A DNA stretch of 33,033 bases from JANXVV01 sp038230975. Lineage in GTDB: Bacteria > Planctomycetota > Phycisphaerae > Tepidisphaerales > Tepidisphaeraceae. The position numbers and the translations under genes are program-made. Under the pieces are notes generated by a model. It did not search any database and was not told where the DNA came from. It worked only from the letters and a program-made list of their open reading frames with translations. Location of the stretch: assembly GCA_038230975.1 (NCBI GenBank), contig JBBRMF010000025.1:1-33033 (forward strand), read 5' to 3'. Below, in pieces: positions 1 through 8,016 of the stretch (position 1 is the stretch's first letter; each line of letters begins with the position of its first letter).

Positions 1-1
1 A

Positions 2-703
2 TCACTGGATCTGATCCATTCACTTGACCAGCATCGACTCGACGCCGTCGGTGATCCGGAAATATCCACGCGCATCAATGCCTTTGAATTGGCGTATCGA
101 ATGCAGACCAGCGCGCCGGAGTTAATTGATTTCTCGCAGGAATCGCAGGCGACCCTCGATTCCTATGGCGCAAAGCCGGGTGCGGCGTCGTTCGCCAACA
201 ACTGCCTGCTGGCTCGTCGGCTGATCGAGCGCGGGGTGCGGTTTGTACAGCTATATCATGAGGATTGGGATCATCATTCCGATGTCGAGGGTTCGCTTCG
301 CAAATCGTGCGGCGCAACCGACCAACCCGCCGCGGCACTGATCAGGGATCTTAAAGCGCGCGGGTTGCTGGAAGATACGTTGGTCGTTTGGGGCGGGGAA
401 TTTGGCCGCACGCCCATGGTTGAAAATAATGCGGTCCTGGGCCGCAGCAAAGGCCGCGATCATCACCCGCAGGCATTTACCATGTGGATGGCCGGCGGTG
501 GTGTAAAACGCGGACTTACGCTCGGGGCAACGGATGAACTGGGATTCAACATCATCCAGGATCCGGTCCATGTTCATGACATTCAGGCTACGATTCTGCA
601 CCTATTGGGCCTGGGACATAAAAAGCTCACGTTCCGGTTCCAGGGACGCGATTTTCGACTGACCGACGTCGCGGGAGAAGTGGTGACGAAAGTGCTCGCT
701 TAA
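2..703 (+). CDS. DUF1501 domain-containing protein, C-terminal part
   Basis: The frame is open from the left edge of the window to a TAA at 701-703, so the gene begins outside; 233 residues are visible. The sequence AYRMQTSAPELIDFSQE near the start, followed by CLLARRLIERGVRFVQLY, GGEFGRTPM and a late DVHDIQATILHLLGL-like stretch (here VHVHDIQATILHLLGLGH), is the typical C-terminal half of DUF1501 proteins, a sulfatase/alkaline-phosphatase-fold family greatly expanded in Planctomycetota. Family members usually sit beside a DUF1549/DUF1553 cytochrome-type gene; that partner would lie upstream, outside the window. The biochemical role of DUF1501 proteins is not established. It converges with the epimerase gene on the other strand, with only 11 bases between the stops and no clear terminator. 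Family call is confident; function is not. Confidence 0.9.
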   Translation, partial: SLDLIHSLDQHRLDAVGDPEISTRINAFELAYRMQTSAPELIDFSQESQATLDSYGAKPGAASFANNCLLARRLIERGVRFVQLYHEDWDHHSDVEGSLRKSCGATDQPAAALIRDLKARGLLEDTLVVWGGEFGRTPMVENNAVLGRSKGRDHHPQAFTMWMAGGGVKRGLTLGATDELGFNIIQDPVHVHDIQATILHLLGLGHKKLTFRFQGRDFRLTDVAGEVVTKVLA

Positions 704-714
704 ATTCGCATTTT

Positions 715-1734
715 TCAACCTTGATCCTGATCGAACCCCTTGATAACCGAAGAAATGATCTCATCCAGATTCATTTTTGGTGAGAATCCGATGGCGGCTC
801 GAATGCGATCCAACTTCGGCACACGACGGGGCAGATCGTCAAAACTGCGGCCGTACGCCACGTCATAAGGAATGTGTTCCACTACACTTTTTGACCCGGT
901 CAGCGCGATCACGCGGTGGGCCAGATCGTTGATGGTGATCTCTTCATCACTCCCCAGGTTGAACACTTCCCCCGCGTGGGCCGAATGCTCAGTGAGCCGT
1001 ACTAAGGCATCTGCGACATCTGTGACATGACAGAAGCATCGCGATTGCGACCCATCGCCATAGACCTGCAACGGTTTATTTTTCAGCGCGGCGGCGATGA
1101 ATCGCGGAAGCACCATTCCATACTGGCCCACCTGGCGAGGGCCAACGGTATTGAATAGCCGCACAATCGTTACCGGCAGCCCAAATTGCCGATGATAGGC
1201 CAACCCGAGAAATTCATCGATTCCCTTGCTGTAGGCGTAGCACCAGCGGCTGAATCGGGTGGCGCCCATCACCACATCGTCATCTTCACCGAAGGGCACG
1301 CGCGTGCCTTTGCCGTAGACCTCAGAGGAACTGGTCAGCAAGACCGGGCGACCGAATCGATGGGCGGCCTCCAGAACCACTTCCGTGCCGTGGATGGTTG
1401 TGTGAATCGTGCGAACGGGCTCATCGGCAACTAACTGCACCCCCACCGTCGCGGCCAGATGAAATACGGCGTCGCATTGGCTCATCAACAGGTTGACCGT
1501 TTCGGCCTGCCCGACCGAGCCACGAACGAACTGAAAACGCGAGGGCAGTTCTCCCCGAGCTCGGACGGCAGCAAGATTAAGCTCTCGCCCCGTGGACAAG
1601 TCATCCAGAACCGTTACCGAATGACCCGCCGAGAGCAACCGTTCGGTCAAGTGCGAACCGATAAAGCCTGCTCCTCCGGTAATTAAATAGCGTGCGGGCG
1701 TTGGGTGGGCCGCTAAATGCGTCGCGGTTGGCAT
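715..1734 (-). CDS. NAD-dependent epimerase/dehydratase (extended SDR, nucleotide-sugar type)
   Basis: An extended short-chain dehydrogenase acting on a nucleotide sugar. Visible motifs are the Rossmann glycine motif GGAGFIGSH about 20 residues from the start, the NAD-fold motif VFHLAATVG, the catalytic YAYSK (Tyr-x-x-x-Lys) after SSSEVYG, and RLFNTVGPRQ and YGDGSQSRCFCHVTDVADA, which are characteristic of UDP-glucuronate decarboxylase/UDP-glucose 4-epimerase-like enzymes. The open frame continues upstream to 1971, but the extra 75 or so residues have no SDR character. I start at ATG 1734 (339 residues), with ATG 1746 as an equal alternative; neither has a good Shine-Dalgarno sequence. The exact sugar substrate cannot be read from the sequence. 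Likely role is making a precursor for surface polysaccharide. Confidence 0.85.
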   Translation of the reverse strand: MPTATHLAAHPTPARYLITGGAGFIGSHLTERLLSAGHSVTVLDDLSTGRELNLAAVRARGELPSRFQFVRGSVGQAETVNLLMSQCDAVFHLAATVGVQLVADEPVRTIHTTIHGTEVVLEAAHRFGRPVLLTSSSEVYGKGTRVPFGEDDDVVMGATRFSRWCYAYSKGIDEFLGLAYHRQFGLPVTIVRLFNTVGPRQVGQYGMVLPRFIAAALKNKPLQVYGDGSQSRCFCHVTDVADALVRLTEHSAHAGEVFNLGSDEEITINDLAHRVIALTGSKSVVEHIPYDVAYGRSFDDLPRRVPKLDRIRAAIGFSPKMNLDEIISSVIKGFDQDQG

Positions 1735-2203
1735 AGGGGCGAGCATAGAAGACGCACTTACCCGCGTCCAGCGCGGTGGCGGGCTAAAATCCACGTTTGA
1801 AGACGCGATACCGATCCCCGGTATTCGGTAACCCTTTGATTTGAGTTGGTTCCATAGAGACCGATCATCCAAATTTCCGGGCGGCCACGCCGGTTTGAAC
1901 TCGATTTCCAGGGAATTTTTAGAAAATTTATTCGGACCCTCCGAGCAGCGGCTGTAAAACATGCGTTTCACGGGTTCGACCCCATATTATCCAACTATCA
2001 AACCCTAAAACCTATCAAAATCAACATTTCAAGTAGTTGCTTGCGAGTAAAGGTCTCTTTAAGGCCAATCAATGCCATTTTAACATGTTCTACCTAGATC
2101 ACCCATACAGCCTAAATATTAATTATTGATGACGCCCGAACGGCCGATATTCGGCGAGTCTCAATAAAAATTGAACAAAACTGGACTATATCGAATTTTT
2201 CTC

Positions 2204-2232
2204 TTGACCTGAAAATTTGAATCTGGTTTACT
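2204..2232 (+). promoter_or_regulatory. Candidate sigma-70-type promoter for the PEP-CTERM gene
   Basis: TTGACC at 2204-2209 (5 of 6 to the consensus -35), a 17-base spacer, and TTTACT at 2227-2232 (4 of 6 to -10). It lies in the 512-base gene-free, AT-rich stretch 1972-2483, upstream of the PEP-CTERM gene. It would give a leader of about 240 bases. Apart from this and the inverted repeat listed separately, I see nothing else definable in that stretch. Inferred from sequence only. Confidence 0.35.
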
Positions 2233-2413
2233 AGCTCTCACTTGATGGAGTGCTAACGCAGACTTGGCAGTTCCCTAGTGATGGCTTGTTGAATTGATGT
2301 TGTTTTCTTGACGGGTAATAAGCAGTCACTTGCCGAATTTTTGATGTATGCTTAGCAATCAACGAGTGGGTTGCACTCGAAAGAGTCCTGACGATTTGGG
2401 ACTTTTCAGGTCA
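2205..2413. repeat. Widely spaced 11-bp inverted repeat in the PEP-CTERM leader
   Basis: TGACCTGAAAA at 2205-2215 is exactly complementary to TTTTCAGGTCA at 2403-2413. The left arm overlaps the candidate -35 and the right arm sits about 70 bases before the start codon. It could be a pair of regulator sites or a long-range RNA pairing, or chance in AT-rich DNA. Confidence 0.35.
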
Positions 2414-2483
2414 GATTCAGTTGGGCATTGTTTTAAATGGGTAGAAACTCAGGTCGATAGTCGCTAACCGGATTGGAGAGATT

Positions 2484-3926
2484 ATGTTTTCCGCGCTGAA
2501 CATGAACGGACGGGGTGAGAACGTTTCACCAGTGACCAAACGTTGGGCCTCGGCAATCGTTGCCGCAGCTCTGGCTGTCGGAACGGTTTCATCGGTGAAG
2601 GCCGAAGACTTTTTTGACTGGGGTGCTGTAAACACACCGGTTAACTCTGCCTATGTGCAGACTCCGCCATTGAGCGACGCCAACGTTGCGGACATCGCCG
2701 CGTTTTTGGCTGCCCAGCAGGCCGCCGGTAAGACGACGGCGGTTCAAGTGCGTGCAGGCGTTATCCTCAGCGCTGCCACCATTAATACGATTTTCAATAA
2801 CGCAGCGGTTCCCGTGAAGTACGTCTTCGCGGACTACGAAGGTACCCAGCCGATCACTGGAGCGATTGCAGGGACGACCAACTTGGTTACCCAGCTCGCG
2901 GGTACCAACTTCGGTGCTCGAAAGCTCGCTGGCACCAGCTTCATCGGCAACTATGCCTTGGCTCCAATGCCGGCTGATCCGACTCAGCATGCCACCAGCA
3001 CATTCTTCGCTGGCAATTCACCGACCAACCCCTACGCCACTGCTACGGACTTCCGTAACACGGGTGTAAACATGTCGGCTGAAACGCTCTACCCGGGCGA
3101 TGGCAGCTTCCGTAACCCCGTCAACGGCGACAGCACTGCACCGAACATTCGCTCGGCTCTCTTCACTCTGCCGATTCAGCGTCTTTCCATCGCCAGCCAG
3201 AACTTGGGTGCCGGTCAGGCCCATATCCCGTTTATCAGCCGATTCAATAACTTCGCAAACCCATCCTTTCAGAACGTCGGCAACACGTTTAACACGACAG
3301 GCCCGAACATCGGTTCAAATGCCGTGGCCGGACAGTTGCTCAGCCGAGATGACTTCCAGGCTCTCGTACTCCACTACAAGATGCGTGGTGCATCCAGCTA
3401 TCAACTGCTTGATCCCGGTGTTGTTGGCTACTCGGTCGCGCAGTACGAATCTGACGCCCAGGCCGGTTGGAATGACAGCCAGAGCGGTGGACTGGTGAAG
3501 TCCGTCCTGAGTGGCGCCAATGGTCGCGTTGCCTCGCTTCCGACCACAATCACCTTCAACGGCGTCAAGAAGACGATCGAAGACGCAGGTGTGGTTTGGT
3601 CGGCCGTCACAAACGACTCGATCAACTCGCCCGGTTTGGCCATCCTGGTCAGCAACCTGTCGAACATCGCTGGAACGGTGAACTTTAATACCCGTATCAA
3701 CGGGGCCACCTTGTCCTACACCTCCAACTCCTTGGCTGCCGGGGCTCACACGATCCTGCGGTTCACCAAGTCCGGTGGAACATGGGGCAGCCCGCTGGCA
3801 GATACGGCCTTCAACGATCCCGCACTCGCCAGCCGCGATGGTGTCGGTATCCCAGAACCAACAGCCCTCACGCTGCTTGGGATCGGTGCCCTGGGCGTCC
3901 TCGGCCGTCGTCGCCGTAAAGCCTGA
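2484..3926 (+). CDS. PEP-CTERM sorting domain-containing secreted protein
   Basis: A 480-residue exported protein. The N-terminus has a charged start, a hydrophobic run (ASAIVAAALAVGTVSS) and a likely signal-peptidase site after VKA near residue 41. The last 26 residues form a PEP-CTERM signal: GIPEPTALTLLG, a short hydrophobic helix, and a basic tail RRRRKA. Such signals are recognised by exosortase, which processes and anchors the protein at the cell surface; no exosortase gene lies in the window. The middle is rich in Asn, Thr, Ser and Gly, as expected for an extracellular protein, and I do not recognise a catalytic domain. GGAG at 2475-2478 lies 5 bases before the ATG. The gene stands alone between a long leader and a strong terminator, suggesting its own transcript. 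Confidence 0.88.
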   Translation: MFSALNMNGRGENVSPVTKRWASAIVAAALAVGTVSSVKAEDFFDWGAVNTPVNSAYVQTPPLSDANVADIAAFLAAQQAAGKTTAVQVRAGVILSAATINTIFNNAAVPVKYVFADYEGTQPITGAIAGTTNLVTQLAGTNFGARKLAGTSFIGNYALAPMPADPTQHATSTFFAGNSPTNPYATATDFRNTGVNMSAETLYPGDGSFRNPVNGDSTAPNIRSALFTLPIQRLSIASQNLGAGQAHIPFISRFNNFANPSFQNVGNTFNTTGPNIGSNAVAGQLLSRDDFQALVLHYKMRGASSYQLLDPGVVGYSVAQYESDAQAGWNDSQSGGLVKSVLSGANGRVASLPTTITFNGVKKTIEDAGVVWSAVTNDSINSPGLAILVSNLSNIAGTVNFNTRINGATLSYTSNSLAAGAHTILRFTKSGGTWGSPLADTAFNDPALASRDGVGIPEPTALTLLGIGALGVLGRRRRKA

Positions 3927-3953
3927 ATACTGCTGATTGATCTGTAAAAAAAG

Positions 3954-3990
3954 CCCGCGTCGTTCGCAAGAACGACGCGGGTTCTTTTTT
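3954..3990 (+). terminator. Rho-independent terminator after the PEP-CTERM gene
   Basis: A perfect 12-bp stem, CCCGCGTCGTTC at 3954-3965 pairing with GAACGACGCGGG at 3970-3981, closes a GCAA tetraloop and is followed by TTCTTTTTT. It begins 28 bases after the stop codon. An A-run precedes the stem, so it could also act weakly on the opposite strand. Confidence 0.93.
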
Positions 3991-4095
3991 GGAGCGATTA
4001 TTGAAACACAGGATCTGAAAAGCGCTTTGCAAATCGACTTGATGACACCATGCGGGTCGGTCAATCGCAAACGACAAAGGAGGGAATAAGCCAAT

Positions 4096-5781
4096 TCATT
4101 TCGCGGCAATCGGCTGTGGAATCGGTGTCTCCATCAATCGACGCCATAATAAGTGCATGCGCCAATGAGCGTCATCCCGGCGCGGGTAATCCGTGCGGAA
4201 GTGAACTCCCCGCGATTCAGTGCGAGCTTGGGCCGCAGTTGAAATCAGCGCGCACACCGTCAACATATTCTGGATCTCCCACCCGGCGGTGGCGGCGTCT
4301 CCAAGCACGGTCGGCATAAAGGTCTTATCCATCACATAGCGCGTCCAGAAGGCAATGATTTCGCGGGTTTCCTCCAGGCGTTCCCCGACTCGTTCGATTC
4401 CGACATTACGCCACATCAAGCTTCGCAAACTGCTCTTTACATCGGTGATGTCCAGTTCCGTCTTGGTTGATTTGGGAATCTTGTGTTCCAACTTAAGTGG
4501 AAATTGAACGGACTCGGTCTGGGCCGCCTGTGCCGCGTCCAATCCGGCGCGGGCTCCGAAAGCCAGGCCTTCCAACAGTGAGTTGCTCCCCAACCGATTG
4601 GCCCCGTGCAAACCGGAGCAACTGGCCTCCCCCACCGCATACAATCCGGCGAGGCTCGATCGGCCCATCACATCCACATCGACGCCTCCAATCATATAGT
4701 GAGCCGCCGGGTGAATCGGGATGAGATCCTTCGAGCTGTCGATATCAAACTCATCAAGCAATTTGGCCAATTGCGGGAATCGCTCGCGGAATTGCCCGCC
4801 GGGCAAATGTCGAACGTCGAGATAGACATGCGTGAAATGCGTCTTGCGGATCTGCTCGACAATTGCGCGGCTGACGACGTCGCGCGGAGCCAACTCCGCA
4901 CTTTCGTGATACGCCGGCATGAACCGATTTCCATGTCGATCGACCAAAAGCGCCCCTTCGCCCCGGACGGCCTCCGTAATCAGCGCGCGGCTTGCCCCGG
5001 CGACATACAGCGTCGTCGGATGGAACTGGACCATCTCCATATCCCGTAACGTAGCGCCGGCCCGGAACGCCATCGCGTGCCCGTCTGCCGTCGCGATTTT
5101 TGGGTTGGTCGACTCGCGATAAAGCTGCCCCGCCCCACCGCTGGCCAGGATCGTCCGCTTCGCCCAGATGATCTGCGTTTGACCTTCAATGACTGCAATC
5201 GCACCAAGACATTTTTGATCGTCGCCGCTGCCATCGGTGATCAGGTCGATCGCAAAGCTCTTCTCGGATATTCGGATTCGCTCGCGACCTCTCACAGTGT
5301 TGATCAAGGTCTGCGCCAACTCCTTGCCCGTCGCGTCGCCAAACGCATGTACGATTCGAGCAAAGCTGTGCCCACCCTCTCGTGTGAAAGCCAGGTCATG
5401 CGGATTGCCGACCTGTTTATCGAACTTCGCGCCCCACGACAGCAACTCAAGCACCCGCTCCGGGCCTTCCTTAATGACGATGTTGACCGCCTCATCATCG
5501 CACAACCCGGCCCCGGCTTTTTCCGTGTCATCGACGTGAGACTGATAGGAATCCAACGGCTGCAATACCGCCGCGATTCCCCCCTGGGCGTACCAGGTGT
5601 TTGATTCACCGATGGTATCCTTGGTGAGCAGCACCACATCGACCGCCGCATCTGCCGCCGCGATCGCGGACCGAAGTCCGGCAACCCCCCCGCCGATCAC
5701 CAGCACATCCGTAAATTGTTGCGGCAGTCGAGCCGCATTAAAGGGGATCAAATACCGACGCTGATGCAGGGTCTCAAACAT
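4096..5781 (-). CDS. nadB: L-aspartate oxidase
   Basis: NadB oxidises L-aspartate to iminoaspartate with FAD, the first step of de novo NAD synthesis; NadA then makes quinolinate. The 561 residues match the family's usual length. Visible features: FAD dinucleotide-binding VIGGGVAGLRSA near residues 28-40, the SNTWYAQGGIAA segment, HDLAFTREGGHS, the ATGKELAQTL-type loop, PTTLY, and the C-terminal GLHGANRLGSNSLLEGLAFGARA signature shared with succinate dehydrogenase flavoproteins. The presence of the NadB-type TREGGHS region and absence of the SDH quinone-side context favour NadB. The ATG at 5781 has no strong ribosome site. nuoC lies 111 bases upstream on the same strand. nadA and nadC are not in the window. 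Confidence 0.95.
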   Translation of the reverse strand: MFETLHQRRYLIPFNAARLPQQFTDVLVIGGGVAGLRSAIAAADAAVDVVLLTKDTIGESNTWYAQGGIAAVLQPLDSYQSHVDDTEKAGAGLCDDEAVNIVIKEGPERVLELLSWGAKFDKQVGNPHDLAFTREGGHSFARIVHAFGDATGKELAQTLINTVRGRERIRISEKSFAIDLITDGSGDDQKCLGAIAVIEGQTQIIWAKRTILASGGAGQLYRESTNPKIATADGHAMAFRAGATLRDMEMVQFHPTTLYVAGASRALITEAVRGEGALLVDRHGNRFMPAYHESAELAPRDVVSRAIVEQIRKTHFTHVYLDVRHLPGGQFRERFPQLAKLLDEFDIDSSKDLIPIHPAAHYMIGGVDVDVMGRSSLAGLYAVGEASCSGLHGANRLGSNSLLEGLAFGARAGLDAAQAAQTESVQFPLKLEHKIPKSTKTELDITDVKSSLRSLMWRNVGIERVGERLEETREIIAFWTRYVMDKTFMPTVLGDAATAGWEIQNMLTVCALISTAAQARTESRGVHFRTDYPRRDDAHWRMHLLWRRLMETPIPQPIAAK

Positions 5782-5892
5782 GCCATTAGTGTACGCAAAT
5801 CAAATCGATTCCTGTAGACCCCATTTCAGCCCGGAGGAACTTTCAACGCGCATGGTCACCGATGCATACCGGTGCAAATCGGGAAGGAGTCC

Positions 5893-6471
5893 TCATGCAC
5901 TGTCGCGCGTGACGATTTTGTAATCTTCCCGCTCACCAATCCCTCGCAACGGATAATCCTTGCGGAGCGGGTATGAACCGTAACCATTCCAAGTCAGAAT
6001 TCGACGAAGATCGGGATGACCGACAAAGATCAAACCGAACATGTCGTAGGCTTCGCGTTCCATCCATTCTGCCCCGGCCCACACGCCACAAACACTACCG
6101 AGTTTAAGACCGGGGTCGCCTTTCTCCAGGGCGTCTTCATCGCGCACATCATGGCCGGCTGACGTATCCTGCGACGGGTCGAGGAAAACCTTTAACCAAA
6201 TTCGGTTGTTGTTTGAAATGCTGGTCAGTCCGTAGTTGACCGCAAAGCGATGTGTCGCGCCGGGATAATTGAGATAATCCACGCCATGCAACTCCGCGAG
6301 CATGTCATAGCGAAGGGATTGCTCATCGCGTAAAAAGCTGCAAACCGCAACGATAGACTCACGCGGCACCACGACGGTGACCATGCCGCGAAATTCCTTC
6401 ACGAGAAACTTGATCTCGGGAAACTTCTGCTTGAGCGGTTGCAACGCCGGGTGATCGACAACTGAGGCCAT
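5893..6471 (-). CDS. nuoC: NADH-quinone oxidoreductase subunit C
   Basis: A 192-residue subunit of the peripheral arm of respiratory complex I (30 kDa subunit family). The signature WMEREAYDMFGLIFVGHPDL followed by RRIL is nearly canonical, and the C-terminus PLRKDYPLRG is also typical. The open frame extends to 6588, but I start at ATG 6471 because AAAGGA lies directly upstream and the extra 39 residues (Cys/Arg-rich) do not belong to the family. No other nuo gene is adjacent: nadB is downstream and mlaD is divergent upstream, so subunit C is encoded apart from any nuo operon, at least locally. Confidence 0.95.
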   Translation of the reverse strand: MASVVDHPALQPLKQKFPEIKFLVKEFRGMVTVVVPRESIVAVCSFLRDEQSLRYDMLAELHGVDYLNYPGATHRFAVNYGLTSISNNNRIWLKVFLDPSQDTSAGHDVRDEDALEKGDPGLKLGSVCGVWAGAEWMEREAYDMFGLIFVGHPDLRRILTWNGYGSYPLRKDYPLRGIGEREDYKIVTRDSA

Positions 6472-6502
6472 GATTCCTTTCGAGCGGGTATTACGAGTGA
6501 CC

Positions 6503-6531
6503 ATTTTTAGGGTAGGCATCGGGTCCGTCAA
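6503..6531 (-). promoter_or_regulatory. Candidate promoter of nuoC
   Basis: On the minus strand, TTGACG (6526-6531, 5 of 6) and AAAAAT (6503-6508, 4 of 6) are separated by 17 bases. Transcription would start near 6496, giving a leader of about 25 bases that contains the AAAGGA ribosome site. Sequence-based inference. Confidence 0.4.
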
Positions 6532-6554
6532 GCCTTGGGTGTGGCAATCGCATT

Positions 6555-6702
6555 GGGTCCCCCTCCCCCGGAACAGAGCTTGGCGCATTATTTAGCCGGT
6601 TCGCTTGCGAACCGTGTTTAGCGGCTATCCAAAGCCCTCGGACACGGGTCGCAAGCGACCCGGCCAAATAATGCGACAGCCCCTCTCCAAGAGGAGGGGA
6701 CA
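6555..6702. repeat. Large imperfect inverted repeat with palindromic arms (dispersed family A)
   Basis: Arms 6584-6599 and 6660-6675 pair over 16 bases with one mismatch. Pairing continues inward through CGGTTCGCTTGCGAACCG in the left arm and CGGGTCGCAAGCGACCCG in the right, each of which is also its own 8-bp hairpin. Outside the arms, C/T-rich and G-rich flanks (about 6558-6570 and 6680-6700) extend the symmetry less perfectly. Thirty bases (6589-6618) recur exactly, inverted, at 13780-13809. It fills the 342-base gap between divergent nuoC and the MCE gene. No transposase is associated. Confidence 0.8.
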
Positions 6703-6813
6703 GAAACGATTCTGGTGCCAACCTTCAGCATCGCTTGCAACCGCTGCCTCCGGCGAATACAAGGAATTAAACACCTGCGGTGCGCGCAGTGGAAGATCTT
6801 AGCCGGGAGACGT

Positions 6814-7821
6814 TTGTCGCCGTTTCGCAAAAACCTCATGGTCGGTGCCACCGTACTTTTGGGCTTAGTCCTCCTGGGCGTGTTGATGTTAAAGTTCGGT
6901 GCCCTGCCTGCCCAATGGTTCGGACCGACAAGACTTACCGTTGAATTACACGTTTCCCGCGCCGATGGATTAAGCGCAGGATCTTCTGTCAGCTATCTGG
7001 GGGTCAACGTCGGGAACATCAGCAAGCTGAGCCGATCCGCCGACCAGACACAAGTCATCATCGAAACCCTGATTGATGCGGGTAATCCACCGCCTGCAAA
7101 TGTCGTCGGCCGTATTCGCTCGCAAATTGTAGGGGGCGGTTCAAGCATCAGCCTGGAAGTGCCGGACGGTAAGCCGGTTGGAAAGCTCGCTTCGCACGCG
7201 AAAATCCCCACGCAGTTTGTGGGTGTTGATTTAATTCCGCCGGAATTTGCAACGCTCGCCACAGAATTGCGACTGACCGTCCAGCAGGTTCGAGAGGCCA
7301 AGCTTGCCGAACATTTAGATCAGACGGTCAATACGTTCCGCCTGCAAGCCGAGAAGGCGGGAAAGTTGATTGACTCGCTGGATGGGGCCGTCAACGATCC
7401 CAAGCTTCGTGAAGATTTAAAGACATCGATCGCCAATTTTCGCGCCGCCACGGATTCAGCGACGCGCGTCGGCACAAATCTGGAGAAGTTCAGCACCAAC
7501 CTCGAAAAGCTGGGCGACAATCTTACGACCGTCACGAATAACGCGAATGTCACGATCACTAAAACGCAGGGTCATATTGACGATCTATCCAGAAAGATGG
7601 ACGATCGCCTCTTGCAGGTAAGCAAGCTGCTCGAACAATTTCAATCGATTGCCGGGAAAGTCGATCAGGGCAAAGGCACGGCTGGAAAGTTAGTCAACGA
7701 CGCCAAGCTCTACGAAAGCCTGGTGGATACCTCCCGGGAACTGAACCTCACGATCACGGACTTAAAGTTGCTCGTGAAGCAGTGGACGGATGAAGGCGTG
7801 TATATCAAACTGAATAAGTAA
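6814..7821 (+). CDS. MlaD/MCE-family lipid transport protein
   Basis: An inner-membrane-anchored MCE protein, the substrate-binding component class of Mla/MCE lipid transporters that move phospholipids across the cell envelope. Visible: a basic N-terminus, one membrane helix (MVGATVLLGLVLLGVLML), then an MCE domain (TRLTVELHVSRADGL, GSSVSYLGVNVGNI) in roughly the next 90 residues, and a long Leu/Lys/Asp/Asn-rich helical tail with coiled-coil character (EKFSTNLEKLGDNL, LSRKMDDRLLQVSKLLEQF). The start is uncertain: I use TTG 6814, preceded by GGGAGA; the frame stays open to GTG 6715, and ATG 6838 would truncate the basic segment before the helix. No MlaE permease or MlaF ATPase gene is next to it, which is unusual for the family. 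Confidence 0.85.
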   Translation: MSPFRKNLMVGATVLLGLVLLGVLMLKFGALPAQWFGPTRLTVELHVSRADGLSAGSSVSYLGVNVGNISKLSRSADQTQVIIETLIDAGNPPPANVVGRIRSQIVGGGSSISLEVPDGKPVGKLASHAKIPTQFVGVDLIPPEFATLATELRLTVQQVREAKLAEHLDQTVNTFRLQAEKAGKLIDSLDGAVNDPKLREDLKTSIANFRAATDSATRVGTNLEKFSTNLEKLGDNLTTVTNNANVTITKTQGHIDDLSRKMDDRLLQVSKLLEQFQSIAGKVDQGKGTAGKLVNDAKLYESLVDTSRELNLTITDLKLLVKQWTDEGVYIKLNK

Positions 7822-7835
7822 AAGAGTTGCAACGG

Positions 7836-7904
7836 TGTAGGGTGGGCGTACTCGCCCACGGATTTGCCAAGTGACACGGACGATGGGCGAGTACGCCCAC
7901 CGTA
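7836..7904. repeat. Inverted repeat, dispersed family B
   Basis: GGTGGGCGTACTCGCCCA at 7841-7858 pairs perfectly with 7884-7901 (18 bp), loop 25 bases. The left 39 bases (7836-7874) recur at 20452-20490 with about four differences. It lies between the MCE gene and the liv binding-protein gene and could attenuate read-through between them. The gap 7822-8016 otherwise shows nothing definable. Confidence 0.8.
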
Positions 7905-8016
7905 CAACAATCGTGCCGATGCGATACACCCTCGTGAATTCGAATTTCGTCATTCGTAATTCCATCGCCTGCACGTTAAAATCGCCAACAAGCCACCGAT
8001 TCCTTGGAGATTTCAA

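Noticed and set aside
1747..1971. A 75-residue N-terminal extension of the epimerase
   Set aside because: The open frame continues, but the residues do not resemble any SDR extension, and the start would be a GTG without a ribosome site.
6555..6702. An insertion sequence or MITE with a transposase in the window
   Set aside because: No transposase, no target-site duplication that I can see; only palindromic repeats. Listed as a repeat without a mobile-element claim.
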